Shown here piece after piece: positions 33,521 to 40,964 of a stretch of 64,000 nucleotides of DNA. How positions within the stretch are numbered: position 1 is the first letter of the stretch; each line of letters begins with the position of its first letter. The position numbers and the translations under genes were made by a program. The notes beneath the pieces are model-generated. The model did not search any database. It saw nothing but the letters and a program-made list of their open reading frames with translations, and was not told where the DNA came from. Source of the stretch: JAUSIF01 sp040901465 (GTDB lineage: Bacteria; Pseudomonadota; Alphaproteobacteria; Rhizobiales; Xanthobacteraceae); assembly GCA_040901465.1 (NCBI GenBank), contig JBBDYN010000012.1:62001-126000 (forward strand), written 5' to 3'.

Positions 33521-34657
33521 ATGAGACATCGCCGCGCATTCATCTTCCTCGCGATGGCGTTTTCCGTCGTCACGGCGGCCAGGAGCGGACACGAGTCGCC
33601 GGTCTATCCGTCCTATTATCCGCACGAGATCGAACTTGCGGCCGTCGCGCCGGAGCGCGCGGCGGAGCTGCTGCTCGCCGGCAAGATTCAGGCCTATGTC
33701 GGCGGTGCGCCGCGCTTCGCGAGCGCTCCGCCGGACTCGATCGGCAGCGTCGAGTCGCTTGGGTCCTTCGTGGTTGTCCGCGTCAACCCTTCCTCGCCGC
33801 TCGCCAGGGACGGACGGTCCGGCTGCGCGGTCGCGGAAATCGTCGTCCGCGATCTCGCCGGCAAGAGCGGAGATTTGATTGTCCATCCTTATCCGGTCAC
33901 GCCCTTTCACGGCGACTATCTCAACCACGCCGACCTCGCCGAAGCGGCGAAGGCGCGTGTTCTCGACAGCCGCGCCGATTCACCGGGCTCCGGCATCCAG
34001 AATTTGAAGGTGAAGACGGCCGGTGATTTTGCACGCTCCCTCGTCCGTCCCGAGTGGCGGACCCAAAGTTCGGATTGGGATGTGGAAGTCGCGGAAATCG
34101 ACGCCGCGGAATTCGTCGCCTCCGCGAGCTATTCGATGAACGGCTGGCTCGGTCCCGCCTGGCTCAGGACGGGTTGGTTTCACGCCTCTCTTCTTCTCGG
34201 CGAGCAGGCCGGCGAAGAAGATCTGAAGCAGCTCAAGCGCCTACAGTTGATTGACTACGCCGATGCTGTCGAACGCATCAATCTTGAGCGGTCGCTCGTC
34301 TCGGCGCTTGCCGGCGGCTGCAGCGTGCGCGTCGCCGGCTACACCGTGAAGCGTGAATATTACAGCACCGTGTTCACGGCCGGCGTCGAAAATATCGCTT
34401 ACGATTCAGTGACGGGCTTCAACTCGCCGATGTTCATCCGCACCGTGAAGCTGAAGGATTTTCCCTGGAACGGGTGGCTCGCGCTCGGGATCGATGCTGC
34501 GCCGACGGCCGCCTGGAACCCGGTCGCGGGATTCACCGATAATTTCGGACGACTGATGTGGTCCGCGGTGGGCGACCCGGCCTTGATCCCCTCACCCAAC
34601 GAGTCGGCCTGGATGCTCAATCGCATCTCGGACGTTCAGTCGAGCGCGAGGCGGTGA
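33521..34657 (+). CDS. exported protein, stand-alone A domain
   Basis: 378 residues with an N-terminal signal peptide (AFIFLAMAFSVVTAA). It aligns along its whole length with the N-half of the 797-residue protein: YPSYYPHEI, AYVGGAP, SLGSFVVV, HPYPVTPFHGDYLNHAD, NGWLGPAWLRTGWFHAS, VAGYTVKREYYSTVF, NIAYDSVTGFNSPMFIRTVK, LKDFPWNGWL, AWNPVAGFTDNFGRLMWSAV and GDPALIPSP. It ends where the B half would begin. No known catalytic motif; several invariant Tyr, His and Trp residues could form a binding site. Seven bases separate it from the cupredoxin-like gene. Probably periplasmic. Confidence 0.85.
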   Translation: MRHRRAFIFLAMAFSVVTAARSGHESPVYPSYYPHEIELAAVAPERAAELLLAGKIQAYVGGAPRFASAPPDSIGSVESLGSFVVVRVNPSSPLARDGRSGCAVAEIVVRDLAGKSGDLIVHPYPVTPFHGDYLNHADLAEAAKARVLDSRADSPGSGIQNLKVKTAGDFARSLVRPEWRTQSSDWDVEVAEIDAAEFVASASYSMNGWLGPAWLRTGWFHASLLLGEQAGEEDLKQLKRLQLIDYADAVERINLERSLVSALAGGCSVRVAGYTVKREYYSTVFTAGVENIAYDSVTGFNSPMFIRTVKLKDFPWNGWLALGIDAAPTAAWNPVAGFTDNFGRLMWSAVGDPALIPSPNESAWMLNRISDVQSSARR

Positions 34658-34664
34658 ACGCGTC

Positions 34665-35048
34665 ATGCGCATGATCTCCGTTTCATTCGCCCGATGTTTC
34701 CTCGCGCTCGCGCTTGTTTTGGCGCCGGGTTTCGCCGCCAACGGCGCGAAGGCCGACGAGGTCGCGTTCGAATTGCGCATCGAGAATGGCCGCGTACCCG
34801 CCGGCGCGCGGCTGATCCGGGTCAAGCAAGGCGACGTCGTCAAACTGCGGTGGCGCACCGATCAGACAACGATCGTGCATCTCCACGGGTACGACATCGA
34901 AACGAAGGTCGAGCGCGGCACTATCGCGGAGATGAATTTCACCGCGCGCGCCACCGGACGGTTTCCGGTCTCCATTCACAAGCCCAAGCAGAGCGGCGGC
35001 CACACCGATGATCCGCCTCTGGTCCATGTCGAGGTTTATCCGCATTAG
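34665..35048 (+). CDS. cupredoxin-like periplasmic protein without Cys
   Basis: 127 residues with signal peptide ending near NGAKA. The mature 95 residues follow the cupredoxin strand order: FELRIENGRVPAGARLIRVKQGDVVKLRWRTDQ, then TIVHLHGYDIETKVERG, NFTARATGRFPVSIH and LVHVEVYPH. The first His of a cupredoxin metal site (HLHGYD) is present, but there is no Cys at all, so a blue type 1 copper site is ruled out; His-rich stretches (HLHG, SIH, GGHTDD) could still bind metal. The 3' end overlaps the next gene, so the two products are co-translated and probably act together. Confidence 0.8.
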   Translation: MRMISVSFARCFLALALVLAPGFAANGAKADEVAFELRIENGRVPAGARLIRVKQGDVVKLRWRTDQTTIVHLHGYDIETKVERGTIAEMNFTARATGRFPVSIHKPKQSGGHTDDPPLVHVEVYPH

Positions 35049-37710
35049 CGCGAACGCATGGCGCCGGACGGCCGGAGCGATCCGGCTGCCGGCGGCGGCG
35101 GCATTGGCGGCTTGTGCGCTTGCCTCTCCCGCGAGCGCCCACGGCTTCGGTCAGCGCTATGACCTGCCGTTGCCGCTCTCGCTCTATCTCTACGGTACGG
35201 CGGCCGTCGTCATCGTCACGTTCGCCGTCGTCGGTCTCTTCGTTCGCCGCACTTCGCACGCGCGCGATTATCCGCAGTTCGATCTGTTTGCTCACCCTGC
35301 CGGGCGGATGCTCGCGCATCCCGGTCTCGTTCTTCTGCTCAAGCTCGTCGCGCTCGTCTTGTTCGTCGTCACTGTGGCGGCCGGCTTCATCGGCGACCAA
35401 AATCCGTACCGGAACATCGCGCCGACCATGGTGTGGATCATCGTATGGGTCGGCCTCGCGTACGTTTCGGCTTTCGTGGGCGACCTCTGGGCGCTGATCA
35501 ATCCATGGCGGACAATCTACGAAGGGGCTGAGTCGCTTTACCGACGGATTGCGGGTGGACGTCGCATCTCTCCTCGCCTGCACTATCCCGAAGCGCTCGG
35601 CGTCTGGCCGGCGGTCGTCCTGCTGCTCGCGTTCGCTTGGTTCGAACTCATCTATCCCGCCCCCGCCGTACCGGCGACCATCGCTTGCTTCGCGGTCGGC
35701 TATTCCATCCTCACCTTGACCGGCATGGCGCTGTTCGGCCGCGAGACCTGGCTGCGGCACGGCGAAGTCTTCTCCGTAGTCTTCGGCACCTTTGCCCGCT
35801 TTGCGCCGACGGAAGCGCGCGCCGGCCCGCGGCGGGAGTTGATCTTGCGTCCGTTCGGCGCCGGGCTCCTAGATAGCCGGCCCGCTTCGCCGTCGATGAC
35901 TGCCTTCGTGCTCCTGCTGCTTTCCACGGTCCTCTATGACGGGCTTCTGAGCACACCGGAATGGGCGAGTCTGGAGAATGCTGTTCGCGCCCTCCTACGC
36001 GATCCCGGCGAGCTGGAATTGGTTGCGATCAGGTCTGTCGGTCTCGTCGCGTTCTGGCTCCTGTTCCTCGGCATTTATGTCGCGGTGAGCGCGATGATGA
36101 GCGCGGCGGCAGGAGGAAACCACTCGCCGATCGAGCTCGCGCAGAGCTTCGTCTTCACATTGATTCCGATCGCCGTCGGCTATCACCTCGCGCACTACCT
36201 CGTGTTCCTGCTGATCCAGGGACAGTACATCGTTCCTCTGATTTCCGATCCTTTCGGCTACGGCTGGAATCTATTCGGAACCGCAGGCTACCGGGTGGAC
36301 ATCGCCGTCGTCGGCGCCCGCTTCGCATGGTACGCGGCGGTCGCGGCGATCGTCGTCGGGCATATCGCCGCCGTCTGTCTCGCGCACGTAAAGGCGATGC
36401 AGGTGTTTGCACATCGCCGAGCGGCGCTGCGATCGCAGGTTCCGCTCACCGCACTGATGGTGGTCTACACTTTCGTCAGCCTCTCCATTCTCGCCGAGCC
36501 GATCGTCGCGCGGCCCGAACCCGCGCAGCCGTCCGTGTCAGCAGACGCCGAAGTCGCGATTCCCGCCGAGGCGGCGCTGCCCGAGCCGGGAAGCGGCGTT
36601 CTGAAGGCGGTCGGGCCGGACAAGACCGCCAGGGTGAAATTGACCTACCGCGTGCTCGGCTCCGCCTTCCATGACGGAACCAAGACGACCGTCGCCGATC
36701 TCCTCTACGCCTACATGTTTGCTTATCGCTGGGGCGTTCGCAGCGAGGGCAGCGAGGCTCGCTATGACCCCTTCATCGACTCCGCGACCGCTTCCATGCG
36801 CACGCAGCTCGCGGGATTGCGCGCCACGGGAAGCGATGCGGTGTCGAGATCCTTCCGGATCGGCGACGTCGATTTCGTTCGGGAGCTATTCACGATCGAC
36901 GTCTATGCAACGGTCGTGCCTGAGGACCCGGAGCGGGACGCGGTGATCGCGCCGCCATGGAGCACGCTTCCCTGGCATCTGATCGTCTTGATGGAGGAAG
37001 CGGTCGGCCGAGGTTGGGCCGCGTTTTCACAAGCCGAGGCCGCGCGCCGTGGCGTCGAATGGCTCGATCTGGTCCGTTCCCAGCAAATGAGCGGACGATT
37101 GGCATCGTTGGTCGAGACGTTCGAGCGCGAAGGCTATCGGCCCGCTGCACTGCGGCCGCTCGTAGGCGTCGAGGAGGCCCGGCGACGTTGGGCAGCGCTC
37201 GCCGCCTTCCATAAAGCGCACGGTCATTTCCTCGTCACCAACGGGCCGTACCAGTTGAAGCGCTGGTCGGCGGAAAGCGTCACGCTCGAGTCGTTCAGGG
37301 ACCTGACCTATCCGCTCGGCGTCGGCTCGTACGACGCCTACGCGACACCGCGCCGGGGCTACATCACCAAGGTCGAGCGGGAAAAGAACCGCATCAGGCT
37401 TTTCGGCGACATCGAGACCATCGTGAAATTTGCGAGAAACTACCGGATCGAGCGGGAGCCGATGCAATCGGTCTCGCGCGACGCTTTGAAACGAGCCGCA
37501 CCGGAATGCCGGTACGTGGTGATGGACGATAACAGCCGCATCGTATTGGCGGGCACTGCCGCTCTGACCGAAAATTCGACCTTTGAAGTGGACTTGGACG
37601 GGAGCCTCACGGCCGGCCGCTACACCATGCTTGCCCTGATCGCCGTTAACGGCAACGTCATGAACGCGGACATCCGCCGTATCCCTGTGTCGATTTCGAC
37701 CAATCCGTGA
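35026..37710 (+). CDS. polytopic membrane protein with extracytoplasmic B domain
   Basis: 894 residues from ATG 35026; a start at 35008 is possible. A signal peptide ends SPASA, so the mature chain would begin His39-Gly-Phe-Gly (HGFGQRYDLPLPLSLYLYG). About ten membrane helices follow between residues 50 and 490. After a linker, residues about 530-894 are homologous to the B half of the 797-residue protein (FAYRWGVRSEG, PPWSTLPWHLIVLMEEAVGR, GHFLVTNGPYQLKRW, TYPLGVGSYDAY). I recall multi-TM relatives with this N-terminus carrying a 'fenitrothion hydrolase' label; that is not evidence of function here. It closes the operon. Confidence 0.82.
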   Translation: MSRFIRISANAWRRTAGAIRLPAAAALAACALASPASAHGFGQRYDLPLPLSLYLYGTAAVVIVTFAVVGLFVRRTSHARDYPQFDLFAHPAGRMLAHPGLVLLLKLVALVLFVVTVAAGFIGDQNPYRNIAPTMVWIIVWVGLAYVSAFVGDLWALINPWRTIYEGAESLYRRIAGGRRISPRLHYPEALGVWPAVVLLLAFAWFELIYPAPAVPATIACFAVGYSILTLTGMALFGRETWLRHGEVFSVVFGTFARFAPTEARAGPRRELILRPFGAGLLDSRPASPSMTAFVLLLLSTVLYDGLLSTPEWASLENAVRALLRDPGELELVAIRSVGLVAFWLLFLGIYVAVSAMMSAAAGGNHSPIELAQSFVFTLIPIAVGYHLAHYLVFLLIQGQYIVPLISDPFGYGWNLFGTAGYRVDIAVVGARFAWYAAVAAIVVGHIAAVCLAHVKAMQVFAHRRAALRSQVPLTALMVVYTFVSLSILAEPIVARPEPAQPSVSADAEVAIPAEAALPEPGSGVLKAVGPDKTARVKLTYRVLGSAFHDGTKTTVADLLYAYMFAYRWGVRSEGSEARYDPFIDSATASMRTQLAGLRATGSDAVSRSFRIGDVDFVRELFTIDVYATVVPEDPERDAVIAPPWSTLPWHLIVLMEEAVGRGWAAFSQAEAARRGVEWLDLVRSQQMSGRLASLVETFEREGYRPAALRPLVGVEEARRRWAALAAFHKAHGHFLVTNGPYQLKRWSAESVTLESFRDLTYPLGVGSYDAYATPRRGYITKVEREKNRIRLFGDIETIVKFARNYRIEREPMQSVSRDALKRAAPECRYVVMDDNSRIVLAGTAALTENSTFEVDLDGSLTAGRYTMLALIAVNGNVMNADIRRIPVSISTNP

Positions 37711-37799
37711 AGATCACGCGTCCGTTCGCTCTGAGGCTGCCGCCCGAGAAACGGAAAGCGCGGGCGTTTCACTCCGCCGCCGCGCGGGTCGACGCTCGG

Positions 37800-38126
37800 T
37801 CAGCGCGCGTCTGAAATCAGACAGAACCGATTCTGAGCAGCGCATTTTGCGCGCGCTTCCGACCGGTCCTTTCCTGTCTCGGTGCAGGTTCTGTGATTGA
37901 CCGGAAAGAAAAAGGGGCACGCAACGTCGAACTTGTAGCCGACGAGATCTTTCCAGGCCCGCTTCACCCGCTGGGTCAAGGTGTCGGACTTTTTCTCCTG
38001 CACGAGCTCGAATGCCGAAATGTCAGCCGCGCCGGGCGCGAGCCGCGGAGTCAAGGGCGCAGCGGCGCCGACGCCGATACTCGCAGTCAGAAAAAGAACA
38101 GCCCCAAGGCATGCGTGAGTGCGCAT
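37800..38126 (-). CDS. small secreted protein with Cys pairs
   Basis: 108 residues. Signal peptide MRTHACLGAVLFLTASIGVGA, then a mature domain containing KRAWKDLVGYKFDVACPFFFPVNHRTCTETGKDRSEARAKCAAQNRFCLI with four Cys that could form two disulfides. I cannot name the family; short Cys-paired secreted proteins of this kind are frequent in Rhizobiales. It converges with the transporter operon, ending 90 bp past its last stop. An alternative start lies five codons upstream. Confidence 0.65.
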   Translation of the reverse strand: MRTHACLGAVLFLTASIGVGAAAPLTPRLAPGAADISAFELVQEKKSDTLTQRVKRAWKDLVGYKFDVACPFFFPVNHRTCTETGKDRSEARAKCAAQNRFCLISDAR

Positions 38127-38269
38127 GGTCGTAACCTCCATTGGTCGCCCTCACTCGCCCGCCCACGTCGACCGTGTGCAGCCGATGCTCAGGCCAGCGC
38201 ATAACAGCCTTCAAGGCAAGAAAGTTCCACCCCGCGTACGGGAGGGGAAGAACCAAAGGTGAGAAGACC

Positions 38270-39316
38270 CTACTCCGCCGCCGCGCGGGTCTTGTCGAAG
38301 GCAGGGATGATCTCGCGCTGGAACAGTTCCACCGACTTCAGCGACTCTGCGAGCGTGGTGTCGCCGAACGCGAGCCAGGAGCAGAGATAATTGATTCCGG
38401 TCGCCTTCTCTTCGGCCGCCACGTAATCGCGCACGGTTTGCGGCGAACCCGCGATGCCGTTCCCCTTCTCCTGCAATTCGTCGAACGTCGGCGGATAGAG
38501 CCCGGCGATGATCGGAAACAGTACGTCGATATCCTGATCATGCTTGCGCCAGGCCCAGGTGAAATTGTCGCGCCAGCGTTTGTAGGCGCGGTTCGCGATC
38601 TTGCGCGCCGCTGCGTCGGTGTCGGCGATAACGACGTGACGCGTCACACCCATGAGCGGAACCTTATCCATGCGCTTTCCCGCTTTCTCGCGCTCGGCGC
38701 GATAGCGGTCGGTGATTGCGCGGATGCCGGGCCGGTGGCCGAGGGTCACGATATTGATGTCGTTCTGCGCGGGCCAGGCGGCGCTGTCCGGGAACGCAGT
38801 CGCATACCAGAGCGGCGGATGCGGCCGCTGCAGCGGCCGCAGGATCATCGGCACGTTGTGGTGCCTATAATATTTTCCGTCGAAGTTCAGCTCGTCCGAT
38901 GCGAGGCCCTTGAGCACTAGCTGGAACGCCTCGTGATACATCTCGCCGGTCTTCTCGAAATCGACGCCGTAGAATTCAGCTTCGAAATGCGAGACGCCGC
39001 GGCCAAGCCCGAGCTGAAAACGGCCGCTACCGAGATGATCGAGCATGCAGATTTCCTCGATCAGCCGCAGCGGGCTGTAAAACGGCAGCACGAACACGAG
39101 CGGGCCGAAGCGGATCGTGCGGGTGCGCGCTGCGACTGCTGCGAGGAATATGCCGGGCGAAGAGGCGCAGCCGAGCGGCGTGGAATGGTGCTCGGCCAGG
39201 TGATAGCCCCAGAAACCGGCGCGATCGTAAGCCTCGACGAGCTTGAGCCGGTCCGCGAACTGGCGGTCGAGCGAGCCGCCGCCATGGTCCATGTGATCGA
39301 AAATGCCGAATTTCAT
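38270..39316 (-). CDS. LLM-class flavin-dependent monooxygenase
   Basis: 348 residues with a bacterial-luciferase-like TIM barrel. MKFGIFDHMDHGGGSLDRQFADRLKLVEAYDRAGFWGYHLAEHHSTP is the typical N-terminus with the AEHH motif. GCASSPGIFLAAVAARTRTIRFGPLVFVLPFYSPLRLIEEICMLDHLGSGRFQLGLGRG is the core of the family. It should use FMNH2 (or F420) from a separate reductase to oxidise an organic substrate. The start at 39316 gives the family N-terminus. It stands alone, divergent from the PilZ gene. Confidence 0.9.
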   Translation of the reverse strand: MKFGIFDHMDHGGGSLDRQFADRLKLVEAYDRAGFWGYHLAEHHSTPLGCASSPGIFLAAVAARTRTIRFGPLVFVLPFYSPLRLIEEICMLDHLGSGRFQLGLGRGVSHFEAEFYGVDFEKTGEMYHEAFQLVLKGLASDELNFDGKYYRHHNVPMILRPLQRPHPPLWYATAFPDSAAWPAQNDINIVTLGHRPGIRAITDRYRAEREKAGKRMDKVPLMGVTRHVVIADTDAAARKIANRAYKRWRDNFTWAWRKHDQDIDVLFPIIAGLYPPTFDELQEKGNGIAGSPQTVRDYVAAEEKATGINYLCSWLAFGDTTLAESLKSVELFQREIIPAFDKTRAAAE

Positions 39317-39453
39317 CGTTCCCCCGCCCTCCACCCGCGCCCGATGATGCGGCTTCCCCGGCCAAGAGAGCAAGCGAGCAGGCGCCCGTTTACCGCGCCG
39401 CAACCATCCGGGCGCACACTCGCATTGGCCTCGGTACAACCCCGGGGGGATTC

Positions 39454-39696
39454 ATGGCGGAACGGAGAAAAATTCCACGCCAGCGCACGTTCAAGGGCGG
39501 GACCATCGCCTTCAACCAGCGGTTCTCGTCGATCGATTGCCTTGTGCGCAATCTCACCAAGAAGGGGGCGATGCTCAAGGTCGCAAGCACCGTCGGCATT
39601 CCCGATCATTTCGAGCTCAAGCTCGAGCACGATGACTTCCGGCTCTGCCACGTGATCTGGCGCCGCGACGACGCGATCGGCATCGAGTTCGATTGA
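39454..39696 (+). CDS. PilZ-domain protein, single domain
   Basis: 80 residues, essentially one PilZ domain. AERRKIPRQRTFKGG provides the RxxxR c-di-GMP motif near residues 4-10, and VRNLTKKGAMLKV the second motif (normally [D/N]xSxxG; here N-L-T-K-K-G). CHVIWRRDDAIGIEFD is the usual C-terminal strand. Stand-alone PilZ proteins bind cyclic di-GMP and act on a partner. The Thr at the Ser position may lower affinity. It is followed by a short A-rich stretch that belongs to a minus-strand terminator. Confidence 0.88.
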   Translation: MAERRKIPRQRTFKGGTIAFNQRFSSIDCLVRNLTKKGAMLKVASTVGIPDHFELKLEHDDFRLCHVIWRRDDAIGIEFD

Positions 39697-39707
39697 CGGC
39701 AGCCAAC

Positions 39708-39734
39708 AAAAAAAGAGAGGCCGGCCTGAGCCGG
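39708..39734 (-). terminator. intrinsic terminator for the small membrane protein gene
   Basis: On the minus strand CCGGC-TCAG-GCCGG is followed by CCTCTC and a run of seven T. It lies about 70 bp past the stop of the gene at 39803. This is the clearest T-tract terminator I found in the window. Confidence 0.65.
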
Positions 39735-39802
39735 GTAGTGGGTCAGTTTGATTGTGACGATAATTTTTGCCGTTTTTCCAAGCGGCCGTGAAACTCCGGC
39801 GA

Positions 39803-40021
39803 TCAGCCTGCTAGCTGGTCGTTTATTTCCATCAACTCATGCACGATTTGCGGTCCCAGCCAGCAAATCAACATGATGATCGCAGAAAGCGATAGCGGCA
39901 CAATTGCATTGCCAGAAACGCCAAAGACATTCAGCGAGGCAACGATAAAGACGCCAGATGCGAAGCATCCGACCGCCTGACCTCTCATCAAATTGCCGAA
40001 TCCTTCGTGCTCCTTCTTCAT
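39803..40021 (-). CDS. small membrane protein (72 aa)
   Basis: 72 residues with two predicted membrane helices: GCFASGVFIVASLNVFGVS and IVPLSLSAIIMLICWLGP. Charged ends (MKKEHEGFGN, MEINDQLAG) are likely cytoplasmic or exposed. I do not recognise a family. It has a good ribosome site (GGAGGG) eight bases before the ATG and its own T-tract terminator. Base composition is a little lower in GC than its neighbours. Confidence 0.6.
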   Translation of the reverse strand: MKKEHEGFGNLMRGQAVGCFASGVFIVASLNVFGVSGNAIVPLSLSAIIMLICWLGPQIVHELMEINDQLAG

Positions 40022-40070
40022 GCGACCCTCCGTCCTGAGCCGGCCTTCCTTTTTTTCTGCCGCGCGACGG

Positions 40071-40823
40071 CTACTTTACAACGCCCGGCACGAAGGCCGC
40101 GACCGCCGCGCGCGTCTCCGCATGATCGAGGATCTCGTGGCTGCCGCCCTTGATCAGGATCGAGCGCGAGCCGTCACGGCTTGCCAGCGCCGCGCCGCAA
40201 TCGCCGCTGATACCGATTTTCTTGTAGAAATCGTCGGCGGTGCCGAGGACCGCAAGTGCAGGTCCCTTGCCCTTCACGCCGTTCTGCGACGGCGCGCGCG
40301 GATTGTTGCAAGTCCAGGCGACGATGATGCGCGCCTTGAACTCATCGCCGGCATAGGTCGCCGTAGTCTGACCGCCGTTCGAGTAGCCGGCAAGCACGAG
40401 CTTCGCAGAATCGGCCCAGGCCGCGGCCTTGAGCTGGCTCGCAGCAAAGGCGACGTCCGCGTAACGATCGGTCAGGAGTTTCGCAATGGCCGCGGCATCC
40501 GTTTTGCAGGAGGCGCCGCCGGCGAAACTGTTCGGCGCGACCACAATCGCGCCAAAGCCGAAGAACGTGCGCGGGCTGCGCGGTCCGCCGCAGCCGTGCA
40601 GGAACACGATCACCGGGTGCTTGCCCGGCTTGATCAGGCCTTCGCATTTTCCGCCGACCTCACTCTCGCAATCGGCATTATTGGTCGCGAGCGCGGCCGG
40701 AATGAAAAACTTGCCGGCTTTCCACGCGCTGGCGCCGGCTTGCGCATGCGCCGCGCCAATGCCGGCGAGCGCGAAGAACGCGACGGCGAGCGCTGCGCGC
40801 CCGGCCGCAAACTTGATCGTCAT
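40071..40823 (-). CDS. secreted dienelactone-hydrolase-like alpha/beta hydrolase
   Basis: 250 residues. Signal peptide ends IGAAHAQA. The hydrolase fold shows VIVFLHGCGGPR (oxyanion), LVLAGYSNGGQTT (nucleophile Ser in GYSNGG), ALAVLGTADDFYK (acid Asp) and IKGGSHEIL (His). Four or five Cys (DCESEVGGKCEG, SCKTD, TCNNP, GDCG) suggest disulfides, consistent with a periplasmic or secreted location. The family contains dienelactone hydrolases and PHB-depolymerase-like esterases; the substrate is unknown. It precedes no obvious partner; fadD lies upstream on the same strand. Confidence 0.85.
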   Translation of the reverse strand: MTIKFAAGRAALAVAFFALAGIGAAHAQAGASAWKAGKFFIPAALATNNADCESEVGGKCEGLIKPGKHPVIVFLHGCGGPRSPRTFFGFGAIVVAPNSFAGGASCKTDAAAIAKLLTDRYADVAFAASQLKAAAWADSAKLVLAGYSNGGQTTATYAGDEFKARIIVAWTCNNPRAPSQNGVKGKGPALAVLGTADDFYKKIGISGDCGAALASRDGSRSILIKGGSHEILDHAETRAAVAAFVPGVVK

Positions 40824-40964
40824 GTTGAAAACCTCCCCAACGCCGCCCAGACGGCGGCGTGCAACAACCCTAACAGGACGGCGGTATTTTCGGCATCGTC
40901 ATAAAGGGCTGATTTTGAACTGGATTCCGCGCCGGACAATCCAGCCGGGAATTTTGCGCCGGGA

